53,553 nucleotides of DNA, from positions 1-53,553 of the forward strand of contig NZ_JAQOSQ010000025.1 of assembly GCF_030068455.1 (NCBI RefSeq). The letters run 5' to 3'. The DNA comes from Roseofilum casamattae BLCC-M143. Lineage in GTDB: Bacteria > Cyanobacteriota > Cyanobacteriia > Cyanobacteriales > Desertifilaceae. This document shows positions 1 to 7,696 of the stretch, piece by piece (position 1 is the stretch's first letter; every line of letters starts with the position of its first letter). The position numbers were made by a program, and so were the translations under genes. The notes below the pieces were generated by a model that did not search any database, was not told where the DNA came from, and saw only the letters and a list, made by a program, of their open reading frames with translations.

Positions 1-844
1 TCCCGACAACCGATCTCACAGGCCAGTACTAAAGATAAACCCTCAGTTTTCTTTAGGCTGGAGCTAGAATCTTTGGGAGGAAAGACATTGACCGCCCCTG
101 CCTTCAATCGAACGATTAACTCAACTTCACGGTTTTGACGATAAATTCGTACTCTTTGAGTGCCATAATCGGGCAAGTGAGAGGACACCTCTGATAACTT
201 ACAGACTCTTTTACTGCTCGCTATTTCCAGCTTACGGCCTTGATAAACTCGAACTAGCAGTTCCACATTGGCCTGGCGCTCGGCTCTAAACAACTCAAAC
301 ACGTCGGCTTCTCGGTCAGCAACGACGACAATGGATTGATGTAATTGACTCCCTTGCTCGTTGATCGCATCAAGACCTTTGAGCCATTTACTACTTTCGC
401 CTTCGCCCTCTGGTAAATCTTTATGTCCTTCTCTAGTCCAATGTTGTTGTCCTAATAGTCCCAAGGGAACACCGGTTTCGCTCAGTAGTAAAATATTATG
501 CTGTATTAACCCTCGCACTTTACCTTGGATTACTCCTAGCCCTGACATCTGAGTTTGTCCTGAGTAGTTGTAATAAGTCGTATCCTGGGCGGCAATCAAG
601 TACTCTCCATCAGTCCCTTTGGCTCGCTCCACTGTTGCCTGAATGTGTCCCGAGAGCATTAATTCTTCATTCATTTTCTCGTGCGAAAATATACCTGCTA
701 CCGTCTGACGAAAGCTGTTACCCATACATTGGGAAAAAGACAGATTCGGCTTATCCAATGCCAACTGGTAAGCCTTTTCTAGACTTTTTTTACCTGGGGG
801 CGGAATTGTCCTTCGGTGCTAAACTCGGTCAGGGTTATTTTCAT
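1..844 (-). pseudogene. IS4-family transposase, frameshifted, 3' end off window
   Basis: Read on the minus strand from an ATG at 844, the first 21 codons end at a TAG (779-781). From the A7 tract at 785-791 the -1 frame is open all the way to the window edge, about 260 codons. That frame contains AAQDTTYYNYSG (probable first DDE aspartate) and VVVADREADVFELF (the DREAD block around the second aspartate), both typical of IS4/Tn5-like transposases. The catalytic glutamate region would lie beyond the left edge. The break is one missing A: GTA-AAA-AAA-GTC-TAG becomes open again if the ribosome or polymerase slips by -1. It may be a real disabling mutation, a slippage site, or a base-call error in a homopolymer. 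The terminal inverted repeat to the right of 844 was not identified. Confidence 0.8.
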
Positions 845-1117
845 TAAATTTATTTAGTCTCAGCTTCTATGGGCACTCTGATTTTATCGTTTTCCCATTT
901 TACACCCCAATTGCCTCTCTACCGCCGGAGATCGCCTCTAGCACTTCTAGCACTGCACCGGCCCATGGCCGAACCCTTCTTGATTTGAGTCAGTTTTCCC
1001 GGATCTACTTCCCTACTCCCTAGCCCATAAGCCCAATTGGACGGGGTTTCGTAGAAACCCCTACAAGATAAGCGCAATGACAACTATTCCAACGGACTTC
1101 ATATCATTTAAAATATC
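845..1117. other. Intergenic region, no gene seen
   Basis: This 273-bp gap lies between the left transposase and the DUF6959-like gene. The outer end of the IS must fall in its left part, but no matching inverted repeat could be assigned because the other end is outside the window. The only clear structure is the small perfect hairpin at 1043-1061. Confidence 0.5.
1043..1061. repeat. Short perfect hairpin repeat
   Basis: GGGGTTTC, a 3-base loop GTA, and GAAACCCC form a perfect 8-bp stem. Read on the minus strand it is preceded by TCTTGTA, as is the longer inverted repeat at 22024-22050, so both look like members of a dispersed cyanobacterial hairpin family beginning TTGTAGGGG. There is no T-tract, so a terminator role is not supported. 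Confidence 0.5.
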
Positions 1118-1438
1118 ATGCAAGTAGAGATTCTTTCTAACCAGTCTAATAGTGTCATTGCCGCCACTCCAGGGCGACATTTTCCAGGAATACTTCTGCA
1201 AGGAGATACGATTTCAAACGTCTTTGACGATCTGAAACGGGTATATGATTTTATCTCCCAACAATCCGGAGAAGAAGTAGAAGATGCAAAATACAATATT
1301 TTGAGCATACTAGAGCTTTTAGAAGATAATTTAAGGCATTACGAATATGCTCTTACAAAACACGATCGGGAACTTCCATATCATCCATCAATCGAGCAAC
1401 GATCCATTGAAAAAATTCTTGATTCTCTAGAACTGTAA
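1118..1438 (+). CDS. Small DUF6959-like hypothetical protein
   Basis: The 106-aa protein begins with an N-terminal block (MQVEILSNQSNS, then PGRHFPGILLQGDT) that resembles the short cyanobacterial DUF6959 family. It continues as a mostly helical, acidic region to the end. There is no signal peptide, membrane segment or catalytic motif. Function is unknown. It stands alone between a broken transposase and the minus-strand xisHI pair, in an accessory region. The family assignment is from memory of the N-terminal pattern; the gene itself is supported by length, start and normal codon use. Confidence 0.7.
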   Translation: MQVEILSNQSNSVIAATPGRHFPGILLQGDTISNVFDDLKRVYDFISQQSGEEVEDAKYNILSILELLEDNLRHYEYALTKHDRELPYHPSIEQRSIEKILDSLEL

Positions 1439-1440
1439 CT

Positions 1441-1515
1441 GTGGAGTACGTTATTAGAACAACCACAATCTTTAATTCCATTCATCCAAATGGTGAAGTT
1501 GGAAGTGTAGTTTAG
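1441..1515 (+). other. Possible 24-codon ORF or gene fragment
   Basis: A GTG-started frame begins a few bases after the DUF6959-like stop and encodes a short peptide starting VEYVIRTTTIFNSI before a TAG. It is too short to assign and lacks a good ribosome binding site. It may be a fragment of a lost downstream gene rather than a true small protein. Confidence 0.2.
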
Positions 1516-1600
1516 ATCACAACTCAACCTATAGGAGGTGGGGGTCATAGGATGAGAGAATAAGTGCGATCGCAATAACAAGGGTTAACCAAACCCCAGC

Positions 1601-1948
1601 CTACCCGATCGCATAACCGGAGACCTCGCGCACATACAGCGGTTGAAATCCGATGACGATATCTGTTGTTGGTACGCCCATTTCGACTAATTTCCGGGCA
1701 ACATCTAATTCTGTATTATTCAGTTGGAGCCAAATCTTGCCCTCCTTAATATCGAGATGAATCGAGCATCCATGCACCCGTTGCTTGCCATCCCAACCGA
1801 CTCCCAAAACTTGGTAACGATCCTCTTGGGTATCGAAAATTGTTTGAATTTCAATCTCTCCATGAGAAGGTTTATAACTCGCATACTTCCGGAGAAAGGT
1901 TTGGATAATGTCTCGATAGGTTTCTAGTTTCTGCTCTAAGTTATCCAT
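1601..1948 (-). CDS. xisI: XisI-like protein
   Basis: The 115-aa protein matches the XisI family, named for the fdxN-element excision controlling factor of heterocyst-forming cyanobacteria but present in many strains without that element. It has the family layout: an N-terminal helix (LETYRDIIQTFLRKYA), a central WDGKQRVHGCSIHLDI strand region, an IWLQLNNTE segment, and the C-terminal signature VIGFQPLYVREVSGYAIG. It overlaps the upstream xisH by 13 bases, the same overlap as in the second pair here, so the two are probably translationally coupled. No excisable element or recombinase gene is visible nearby. Family identity is firm; the biochemical role is unknown. Confidence 0.9.
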   Translation of the reverse strand: MDNLEQKLETYRDIIQTFLRKYASYKPSHGEIEIQTIFDTQEDRYQVLGVGWDGKQRVHGCSIHLDIKEGKIWLQLNNTELDVARKLVEMGVPTTDIVIGFQPLYVREVSGYAIG

Positions 1949-2349
1949 CTTACAATTTCCTCATTATCAATATCGACAACGATGGCAGCGATCTGATATT
2001 CTGCGATCGCGAGCTGGGGAAACTCTTTCTGGAAGAAGCTATCATATACAAATTCGGGAATCGCCAGAAATAATTGCCGATCTGGATGTTTCACCTTTAG
2101 GGCAGTTCGATAATTCAGAAATTGACCGACCGCTAAATGAAAATCGCTAATCTTGGAAGGATTAATAAAGCTCTTAATTTCTACAGCTATTCGCCGACCA
2201 TTGCGTTCTGCGGCAATCAATTTTTCTGCACCCAGATCGATAAAAAATTCTACACCACCAACCTTTAAGTAAAATGGATCGTCAGTGATGTTCCATCCAT
2301 CTTTGGTGAGAGCTTGTTTCACGCGATCGTGAAAATAATCTTTAGCCAT
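1936..2349 (-). CDS. xisH: XisH-like protein, nuclease-fold
   Basis: The 137-aa protein carries the XisH core, with D38 in FFIDLGAEKLIAAE and E57-x-K59 in AVEIKSF. This is the D...ExK arrangement of the PD-(D/E)XK nuclease fold. Its partner XisI starts 13 bases before its stop. XisH was described as needed for excision of the Anabaena fdxN element. Most genomes carry several xisHI pairs unlinked to any excised element, so a nuclease/regulator pair or toxin-antitoxin-like unit is also possible. It is clearly homologous to the second XisH at 7697-8113, with the shared run DLGAEKLIAAE. Confidence 0.9.
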   Translation of the reverse strand: MAKDYFHDRVKQALTKDGWNITDDPFYLKVGGVEFFIDLGAEKLIAAERNGRRIAVEIKSFINPSKISDFHLAVGQFLNYRTALKVKHPDRQLFLAIPEFVYDSFFQKEFPQLAIAEYQIAAIVVDIDNEEIVRWIT

Positions 2350-2392
2350 AACAGCATTTCTTTATTAACACACTATACCATAAAGATAAGCC

Positions 2393-2409
2393 CTTTATAA
2401 ATAGGCTCT
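2393..2409. repeat. Solo match to IS5-type element end
   Basis: The minus strand reads AGAGCCTATTTATAAAG, a 17-base exact match to 53105-53121, where it forms the outer end of the IS5-family element at the right edge. Here no transposase lies beside it. It sits between xisH and cinA, so it may be a remnant of an excised or deleted copy, or one end of a non-autonomous derivative. Confidence 0.45.
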
Positions 2410-2528
2410 CGCGCTGCTATTATCGCAAGGTAAGAAAAGTTAGGACTCCAATTTCAGCGGAGAAGCCTAGGTACTACAACCCATTCTCTATTCACCCATT
2501 CCCTAGCGCGTAGCGCCATAAGATCGCG

Positions 2529-3782
2529 ATGACAGCCGAAATTATCTGCGTTGGTACCGAACTCCTCCTCGGAGATATCCTCAACAGCAACTCTCAGTAT
2601 CTGGCCCGGCAGCTCGCCATGTTAGGCATTCCCCACTACTATCAAACCGTGGTTGGAGATAATGTCGAACGCCTGAAACTGGCGATCGCAACTGCCATTG
2701 ACCGAGGCGCGAAAATCCTCATCTTCACTGGAGGACTCGGCCCCACTCCCGACGATCTCACCGGGGAAACCATCGCTGCCTTTTTCGAGACTCCCTTAGT
2801 CGAACGTCCGGAAGTCCTCGCCGATATCCAAGCCAAGTACGCGCAACGGGGACGCACCATGAACCCCACTAACCGCAAACAAGCGTTTAGTCCGAACGGT
2901 TCCACGATTTTGCCCAACCCGATAGGAACCGCTCCTGGCATTATCTGGCATCCGCGTCCGGATTTAACCATTATGACCTTTCCCGGAGTGCCGATGGAAA
3001 TGCACCGCATGTGGGAAGAGACTGCCGTTCCTTACCTGAAAGGACTGGGTTGGGGAGAGCAAGCTATCTACAGTCGCACCCTCAAGTTTTGGGGTATTGG
3101 CGAGTCTGCATTAGTGGAAAAGATTCCGGAAGTGTTCGAGTATACTAATCCTACGGTTGCGCCTTATGCCGGGAAAGGATTGGTGAAACTGCGCATTTCA
3201 ACCTGTGCTTCCTCTCTAGAAGACGCCAACGAGGCGATCGCGCCCGTCGAACAACAGATCCGCAGCGTTATTGGCGAACTCTGTTTCGGTGTTGATGACG
3301 AGACCTTAGCCGATGCCACGAGTCAATTGTTACTGAAACGCGGACATACCCTATCCGTTGCCGAGTCTTGCACCGGTGGCGGACTCGGAAGCTTCATTAC
3401 CTCCATTCCCGGTAGCTCTGCCTATTTCAAGGGAGGGGCAATTACTTATTCCAATGAAGTAAAAACCAGTGTGCTGGGGGTAAACAGTGAAGATTTGCAA
3501 CAATACGGTGCAGTGAGTGCTCCGGTAGCCGAGCAAATGGCGCAAGGCGTTCAAAAACTGTTGGGAAGCGATTGGGCCCTGAGCATCACCGGTATTGCCG
3601 GCCCTGGGGGCGGCAGTGAAGAAAAGCCGGTGGGCTTGGTATATATAGGTTTAGCGCTTCCGAACGGAGAAGTAACTCACTCGCGCCATCTGTTTGGAGC
3701 CACCCTCGAGCGATCGGTAATTCGCCAATACACTCAATTTTCGGCCCTCGATTCTCTCCGAAAACACTTAATCAAACTTTAA
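2529..3782 (+). CDS. cinA: CinA-like protein (MocF domain plus PncC amidase)
   Basis: The 417-aa protein is full length for CinA. The N-terminal MoCF/molybdopterin-binding domain shows VGTELLLGDILNSNS and GGLGPTPDD (residues 68-76), associated with ADP-ribose pyrophosphatase activity in the family. The C-terminal domain, from about residue 275, starts with SVAESCTGGGLGS and carries SITGIAGPGG, the PncC nicotinamide-mononucleotide deamidase signature. The protein is cytoplasmic and acts in pyridine nucleotide salvage; a competence link comes from other bacteria. The gene is on the plus strand followed by a small gene and aroQ, with gaps large enough for separate promoters. Confidence 0.95.
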   Translation: MTAEIICVGTELLLGDILNSNSQYLARQLAMLGIPHYYQTVVGDNVERLKLAIATAIDRGAKILIFTGGLGPTPDDLTGETIAAFFETPLVERPEVLADIQAKYAQRGRTMNPTNRKQAFSPNGSTILPNPIGTAPGIIWHPRPDLTIMTFPGVPMEMHRMWEETAVPYLKGLGWGEQAIYSRTLKFWGIGESALVEKIPEVFEYTNPTVAPYAGKGLVKLRISTCASSLEDANEAIAPVEQQIRSVIGELCFGVDDETLADATSQLLLKRGHTLSVAESCTGGGLGSFITSIPGSSAYFKGGAITYSNEVKTSVLGVNSEDLQQYGAVSAPVAEQMAQGVQKLLGSDWALSITGIAGPGGGSEEKPVGLVYIGLALPNGEVTHSRHLFGATLERSVIRQYTQFSALDSLRKHLIKL

Positions 3783-3936
3783 GATTTGGGAAAATCTTTA
3801 CTCAGAAGGTTGCTCATCTGAAATCATTCGTTATGATCGAAGAAAGGACTCGCCTTTAAATGACCGATCCGAAGTCCTCGACTCCGAATAGTTGGGAATA
3901 AAGGATCGATATTAAGCCACAGGAGCTTCATACTGA

Positions 3937-4074
3937 ATGGATTATATCGACGAAATCTGGGAAAAAGTAAAAGAATTGGCTCGCAAGCTGATTGAAGCGC
4001 TCTTAGGACCGGATATTCAGCCCGAACCCGAACCAATTCCAATTCCTGTAAACGACCGAGAACGCCGACGGTAA
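3937..4074 (+). CDS. 45-aa small protein with acidic Pro/Glu tail
   Basis: An ATG at 3937 is preceded by AGGAG at 3921-3925 and opens a 45-codon frame. Residues 1-24 form an amphipathic helix with regular charged and hydrophobic residues (DEIWEKVKELARKLIEALLG). Then come the run QPEPEPIPIPV and a basic C-terminus RERRR. The proline-glutamate run and good Shine-Dalgarno argue for a real gene. I recall similar short cyanobacterial proteins but cannot name a family. It precedes aroQ on the same strand by 50 bp. Confidence 0.6.
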   Translation: MDYIDEIWEKVKELARKLIEALLGPDIQPEPEPIPIPVNDRERRR

Positions 4075-4124
4075 ATGCTTCCGTTAACTTAAACTCACCG
4101 AAAACTCATTAAGGAGCTTGTCAT

Positions 4125-4577
4125 TTGTTTAAGGTTTTGGTATTGCACGGCCCTAACTTAAACTTATTAGGGACGCGAGAGCCAGGTATTTATGGTTCTA
4201 CAACCCTTGCCGAAATTAATCGGCGGTTGGAAGACGAGGGGAAACTCCTAGATACGGAAATTCAAGCCTTGCAATCCAATCATGAGGGAACCTTAGTCGA
4301 TGCCATACATGAGGCAGTCGATCGCTATCACGGAATTGCAATCAATGCTGGAGCTTATACCCATACTAGCGTTGCCATCCGAGATGCGATCGCTGCTGTT
4401 TCCATCCCCGCTGTGGAAGTTCACCTCAGCAATATCTATTGTCGCGAATCGTTCCGCCACCATTCCTATCTCGCTCCAGTGGTGGTCGGACAAATTAGCG
4501 GATTCGGCCCCCACAGCTACTATCTGGGGTTGCAGGCTTTGGTCTATCATTTGCAGCAGTTAAAGGGCGATCGCTAA
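4125..4577 (+). CDS. aroQ: 3-dehydroquinate dehydratase, type II
   Basis: This 150-aa protein has the usual length for type II dehydroquinase, which converts 3-dehydroquinate to 3-dehydroshikimate in the shikimate pathway. [17 protein letters not shown] at residues 8-24 holds the catalytic tyrosine and arginine. NAGAYTHTS and [15 protein letters not shown] hold the active-site asparagine and histidine. The last motif normally reads SNIHAREEFRHHS, so IYC is a local variant. The start is TTG at 4125, supported by AAGGAG at 4111-4116; no in-frame ATG lies near. The enzyme works as a cytoplasmic dodecamer in the family. Confidence 0.95.
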   Translation: MFKVLVLHGPNLNLLGTREPGIYGSTTLAEINRRLEDEGKLLDTEIQALQSNHEGTLVDAIHEAVDRYHGIAINAGAYTHTSVAIRDAIAAVSIPAVEVHLSNIYCRESFRHHSYLAPVVVGQISGFGPHSYYLGLQALVYHLQQLKGDR

Positions 4578-4630
4578 CAATGGCGATAATATCGGGCCGC
4601 GAGGTCATGGGTTTGCGAAAAGGCTTAGAG

Positions 4631-5647
4631 TCAATCGATTTGATATTCTACTCCTTGAGCGTCTTGGATAGTACGGATAGGATTCCAATCAATTTGATAG
4701 TCGATCGCAATAAACGTATCTTCTCCTGTAGCCGAAAATTCCCGTTCTAAACCGCTTCCAGACCAATTGAAGGTGAGAAAGGCTTGTTGGATTTTCTCGG
4801 CCAGTTCTGGGTCGAGATTATGGCCATAGCCATACGCTGCGTTGGGGAAGGTTTGGGATTGATAAAGGGTGCGAAATTGACTGCAATCTGCTTCTTGGCG
4901 GTTGCACATCAGGTACAGCACGTCATTGGCGATCGCTCCCGCATCGTATTCTCGATCTTGGACGCCGAGAATTGTGTCTTCCTGCGATCCGGAAAAGACT
5001 TCTTTGTAATCCCCAGCCTTGAGGTTGTATGCCGCTTCGAGGAGAGCGCGAGGCAGGAGATATCCGGAATAGGAACTGTCTCGGGTAAAGGCTAGTTGAT
5101 GGCCGGGTAAATCTTCCAGTTGTTGTAGGGAACTGGAGACATGGGTAATAATTTCCATTTCAAAGCCAAAGCTGCCATCGGAAGATGCCATCATTACTAG
5201 AGGGATGAATCCGGCTTTATTTACGGCGACGGGGACTCGGCTGGTGCTAAACCCAGCAATGTGCAGTTTGCCGTCGCGCACGGCTTTCAGTTGCTCGGCA
5301 TTGGACTCTAGAGCGACGAACTTGACAGGTTTACCCGTGGTTTGCGAGAGGTATTCGACAAATTCTGCCCAAGTGCTTTCGTATTTGGCGCTATCTTTAA
5401 TCGGGAGATAGGCAAAGTTCAGGGTATCTGGATTAACCCATTGCGCGGTATCGTCGGGTTGGTCTGCCACCAGATCGCGATCGCGATCGCAATATGCCTC
5501 ATCCATTTGCGCCGGACGAGTATCGCAGGCTCCGGTTTCTTCTCCAGGGTTAGCCTGGGAGACGGGTTCTGACTGAGCGCATCCGATGGCGATGGAACTG
5601 AGTATCAAGACGGCACTGAGCCGTGCTAAATGCGATCGATTCATCAT
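4631..5647 (-). CDS. PhnD-like phosphate/phosphite/phosphonate-binding lipoprotein
   Basis: The 338-aa protein has an N-terminal signal ending in the lipobox SSIAIGC (Cys23), so it should be a membrane-anchored periplasmic lipoprotein. The body matches the PhnD/PtxB-type substrate-binding family: FAYLPIKDSAKYESTWAEF, then YLSQTTGKPVKFV, then FTRDSSYSGYLLPRALLEAA. No permease or ATPase gene is adjacent, so it is an orphan binding protein, which is common in cyanobacteria. The actual ligand (phosphate, phosphite or phosphonate) cannot be read from sequence. A tandem HIP1 site at 5477-5490 encodes a DRDRD run in the linker after the signal peptide. Confidence 0.85.
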   Translation of the reverse strand: MMNRSHLARLSAVLILSSIAIGCAQSEPVSQANPGEETGACDTRPAQMDEAYCDRDRDLVADQPDDTAQWVNPDTLNFAYLPIKDSAKYESTWAEFVEYLSQTTGKPVKFVALESNAEQLKAVRDGKLHIAGFSTSRVPVAVNKAGFIPLVMMASSDGSFGFEMEIITHVSSSLQQLEDLPGHQLAFTRDSSYSGYLLPRALLEAAYNLKAGDYKEVFSGSQEDTILGVQDREYDAGAIANDVLYLMCNRQEADCSQFRTLYQSQTFPNAAYGYGHNLDPELAEKIQQAFLTFNWSGSGLEREFSATGEDTFIAIDYQIDWNPIRTIQDAQGVEYQID

Positions 5648-5859
5648 TTCTCTCCTCTATCTGATTGCCTGACTACAGTTTCCTTGTGTTTATAGTCCGC
5701 TACGATCGTTAATGTTTCCTTAATTATTTTAGGGTTTTTACTTAGGGTTTGAGCTGCCTTGTCATCCCCTGAGTTTTTTTCATTACCATCTGTAAAGACT
5801 GATAAAGTTGTGTTAATACTACTAGCGCGATCGGAAAACTATGCTATTGTAAATAGTAT

Positions 5860-6095
5860 AGACACCAAAGCAAGTCATACGAAATCTAGATTGAGGATTC
5901 AGGAATTGGTGTCTGCCTCCTAGAATCCACCCGGCAGTCAACTCAATCCTTCCCAATAGTGGCAGACCCCCTACTGAGTTAGCGGTTAAGCCAAACCCAA
6001 AAGTCCGGAAAGACAGGATTGAGGGAAAGCGGAAACGTTGTAGGCTGCGGATAAGAACACCTTAGTAAGAGTTTTACTTGTCTGTTTTCTTAACT
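5860..6095 (+). ncRNA. Candidate structured RNA of unknown family
   Basis: Complementary segments include AGACACCAA (5860-5868) with TTGGTGTCT (5906-5914), GTCTGCC (5911-5917) with GGCAGAC (5961-5967), and CTCAATCCT (5942-5950) with AGGATTGAG (6015-6023). ATTGAG at 5889-5894 competes for the same CTCAAT, so alternative folds are possible. AGTAA-GAGTT-TTACT (around 6064) followed by TGTCTGTTTTCTT could be a weak terminator. The size of about 230 nt fits a housekeeping-type RNA such as 6S RNA, but I cannot match it to a family. Strand is inferred from the terminator-like end only. Confidence 0.3.
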
Positions 6096-6137
6096 CGTCA
6101 AACCCTGAAAGTTAGAGTTTCTAAAGGATGTTTTAAA

Positions 6138-6165
6138 TAGGTCTAATCGCCTCCGGTTAGACCTA
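6138..6165. repeat. 9-bp perfect stem-loop upstream of der
   Basis: TAGGTCTAA (6138-6146) and TTAGACCTA (6157-6165) pair perfectly across a 10-base loop TCGCCTCCGG. There is no following T-tract. It lies 110 bp before der and after the ncRNA candidate, so it could be a processing site, a protein-binding palindrome or part of the der leader. Confidence 0.45.
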
Positions 6166-6275
6166 AACTGCGTTTAAAGGGTATCGGGATTAGACTATGC
6201 TCCATAACAGTGCAAAGTCCTGTATATTTTTAACAGTATCCGAAATTATTAAGTATTTATTATCGATTATTTATT

Positions 6276-7637
6276 ATGAAACTTCCTATTGTAGCTATTG
6301 TAGGCCGGCCGAATGTGGGTAAATCCACTTTCGTCAATCGGTTGGCGAAACGACAAGAGTCGATTGTTTATGACGAACCGGGGATTACCCGCGATCGCAC
6401 GTATCGGTATTGTTATTGGGGCGATCGCGATTTCCAGGTGGTGGATACTGGGGGATTATTGTTTAACGACGATACGGAATTTTTGCCCCTGATTCGCGAA
6501 CAAGTGATGTTAGCCATTTCCGAATCTACTGCCGTTTTGTTTGTGGTGGACGGACAAACCGGGCCGACTCCGGGAGATCTGGAAATTGCCGGATGGTTGC
6601 GCCAACAGTCGATTCCGACTTTGGTTGCGGTGAATAAGTGCGAGTCTCCAGAACAAGGACTGGTGCAAGCGGCCCAGTTTTGGGAGTTGGGATTAGACGA
6701 ACCTTATCCGATTTCGGCGATTCATGGTAATGGGACTGGAGATCTGCTCGATGCGCTGATTCCGCACTTACCGGTGGTTGGGGAATGGGAAGAAGATAGC
6801 GAAACGAAAATTGCGATCGTCGGCCGGCCGAATGTGGGTAAGTCGAGTTTGCTGAATGCCTTTTTGGGAGAGAAGCGCGCCATTGTCAGCGATATTTCCG
6901 GAACGACTCGAGATGCGATCGACACGGTGGTGCAGCGCGAGGATAAGATTTATCGCTTAATCGATACAGCAGGAATTCGTCGCAAGAAAAATGTGAAATA
7001 CGGGCCGGAATTTTTCGGGGTTAATCGCGCGTTTAAATCCATTCGGCGATCGGATGTAGTGTTGCTCGTTATTGATGCCAGCGATGGAGTTACCGAGCAA
7101 GATCAGAAGCTGGCGAACCGCATTGCTGAGGAAGGACGAGCTTGCGTTATTGTGGTGAATAAATGGGATAAAATTGAGAAAGATAGTTATACGATTTTGC
7201 ACTACGAACAACAGGTGCGCGATCGCCTTTACTTTATTGATTGGTCGGAAATGATTTTTGTCAGTGCCTTAACCGGCCAGCGCGTCCCGAAAATCTTGCA
7301 ACTGGTCGATAATGCGGCCGAACAACATCAACGGCGTGTCAGTACTGCAGTGGTGAACGAAGTATTGCAAGAGGCAGTTAGTTGGCATACTCCTCCCACC
7401 AACCGTCAAGGCAAACAAGGCAAAATTTACTACGGAACCCAAGTGAGCGTTCGACCTCCCAGCTTTAGTATTTTTGTTAACGACCCGCAACGTTTGGGAG
7501 AAAACTATCGCCGCTACGTTGAAGGACAAATCCGCAAGCAACTGGGATTTACCGGAACGCCTATTCGTCTATTTTGGCGAGGTAAGAAAGCGCGGGATAT
7601 GGAACCGACGGGAGCAAACCGAGCCATTCGAGTTTAA
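6276..7637 (+). CDS. der: Ribosome biogenesis GTPase Der (EngA)
   Basis: The 453-aa protein has two tandem GTPase domains. Domain 1 has GRPNVGKST at residues 10-18, DTGG and NKCES. Domain 2 has GRPNVGKSS at 183-191, DTAGIRRK and NKWDK. A C-terminal KH-like domain with [14 protein letters not shown] and [12 protein letters not shown] completes the family architecture. Der acts in late maturation of the 50S ribosomal subunit. Length is as expected and nothing is missing. An AT-rich leader precedes the start, and the second xisHI unit follows on the same strand. Confidence 0.97.
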   Translation: MKLPIVAIVGRPNVGKSTFVNRLAKRQESIVYDEPGITRDRTYRYCYWGDRDFQVVDTGGLLFNDDTEFLPLIREQVMLAISESTAVLFVVDGQTGPTPGDLEIAGWLRQQSIPTLVAVNKCESPEQGLVQAAQFWELGLDEPYPISAIHGNGTGDLLDALIPHLPVVGEWEEDSETKIAIVGRPNVGKSSLLNAFLGEKRAIVSDISGTTRDAIDTVVQREDKIYRLIDTAGIRRKKNVKYGPEFFGVNRAFKSIRRSDVVLLVIDASDGVTEQDQKLANRIAEEGRACVIVVNKWDKIEKDSYTILHYEQQVRDRLYFIDWSEMIFVSALTGQRVPKILQLVDNAAEQHQRRVSTAVVNEVLQEAVSWHTPPTNRQGKQGKIYYGTQVSVRPPSFSIFVNDPQRLGENYRRYVEGQIRKQLGFTGTPIRLFWRGKKARDMEPTGANRAIRV

Positions 7638-7643
7638 GTCTAT

Positions 7644-7685
7644 GAGAAAGCGGTGCATCCTCATAATGGGTTTGCTGTCAGTTAG
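7644..7685 (+). pseudogene. Decayed XisI C-terminal tail
   Basis: In one frame between der and xisH the codons read YEKAVHPHNGFAVS then TAG. This resembles the conserved XisI end (MRPYTGFAVG in the neighbouring gene). The DNA also matches the end of the intact downstream xisI: GGGTTTGCTGT, then GTTA and GGAG. It is probably the last codons of a lost xisI, with the rest deleted. The segment is short, so the match is suggestive only. Confidence 0.4.
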
Positions 7686-7696
7686 GAGATTCGGTG

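Larger units (their letters stand above)
5648..6275. other. 628-bp intergenic region with dyad structure
   Basis: This is the largest gap without a gene. The left part is the leader of the minus-strand lipoprotein gene. The middle (5860-6095) has several self-complementary segments and is listed separately as an ncRNA candidate. The right part carries the 6138-6165 hairpin and the 110-bp AT-rich leader of der. No open frame of meaningful length was seen. Confidence 0.6.

Noticed and set aside
1-844. Plus-strand ORFs at 361-552 and 635-847 as genes
   Set aside because: They lie antisense to the IS4-type transposase frame, which has clear family motifs. Their translations have no coherent domain.
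1601-2349. A complete excisable fdxN-type element
   Set aside because: No xisF-like recombinase and no paired attachment sites are visible; xisHI alone is not evidence for an element.
3824-4042. 72-aa minus-strand ORF
   Set aside because: It overlaps the better-supported plus-strand small protein with a ribosome binding site and has no recognisable pattern.
5860-6095. Assignment of the structured region to 6S RNA, tmRNA, SRP RNA or RNase P RNA
   Set aside because: Size is compatible with 6S RNA, but I cannot recall a matching conserved segment. The tmRNA start, the SRP GGAAGCAG-type motif and the RNase P P4 region are not present.
6138-6165. Rho-independent terminator
   Set aside because: The stem is perfect but is followed by AAACTGCG rather than a T-tract on either strand.
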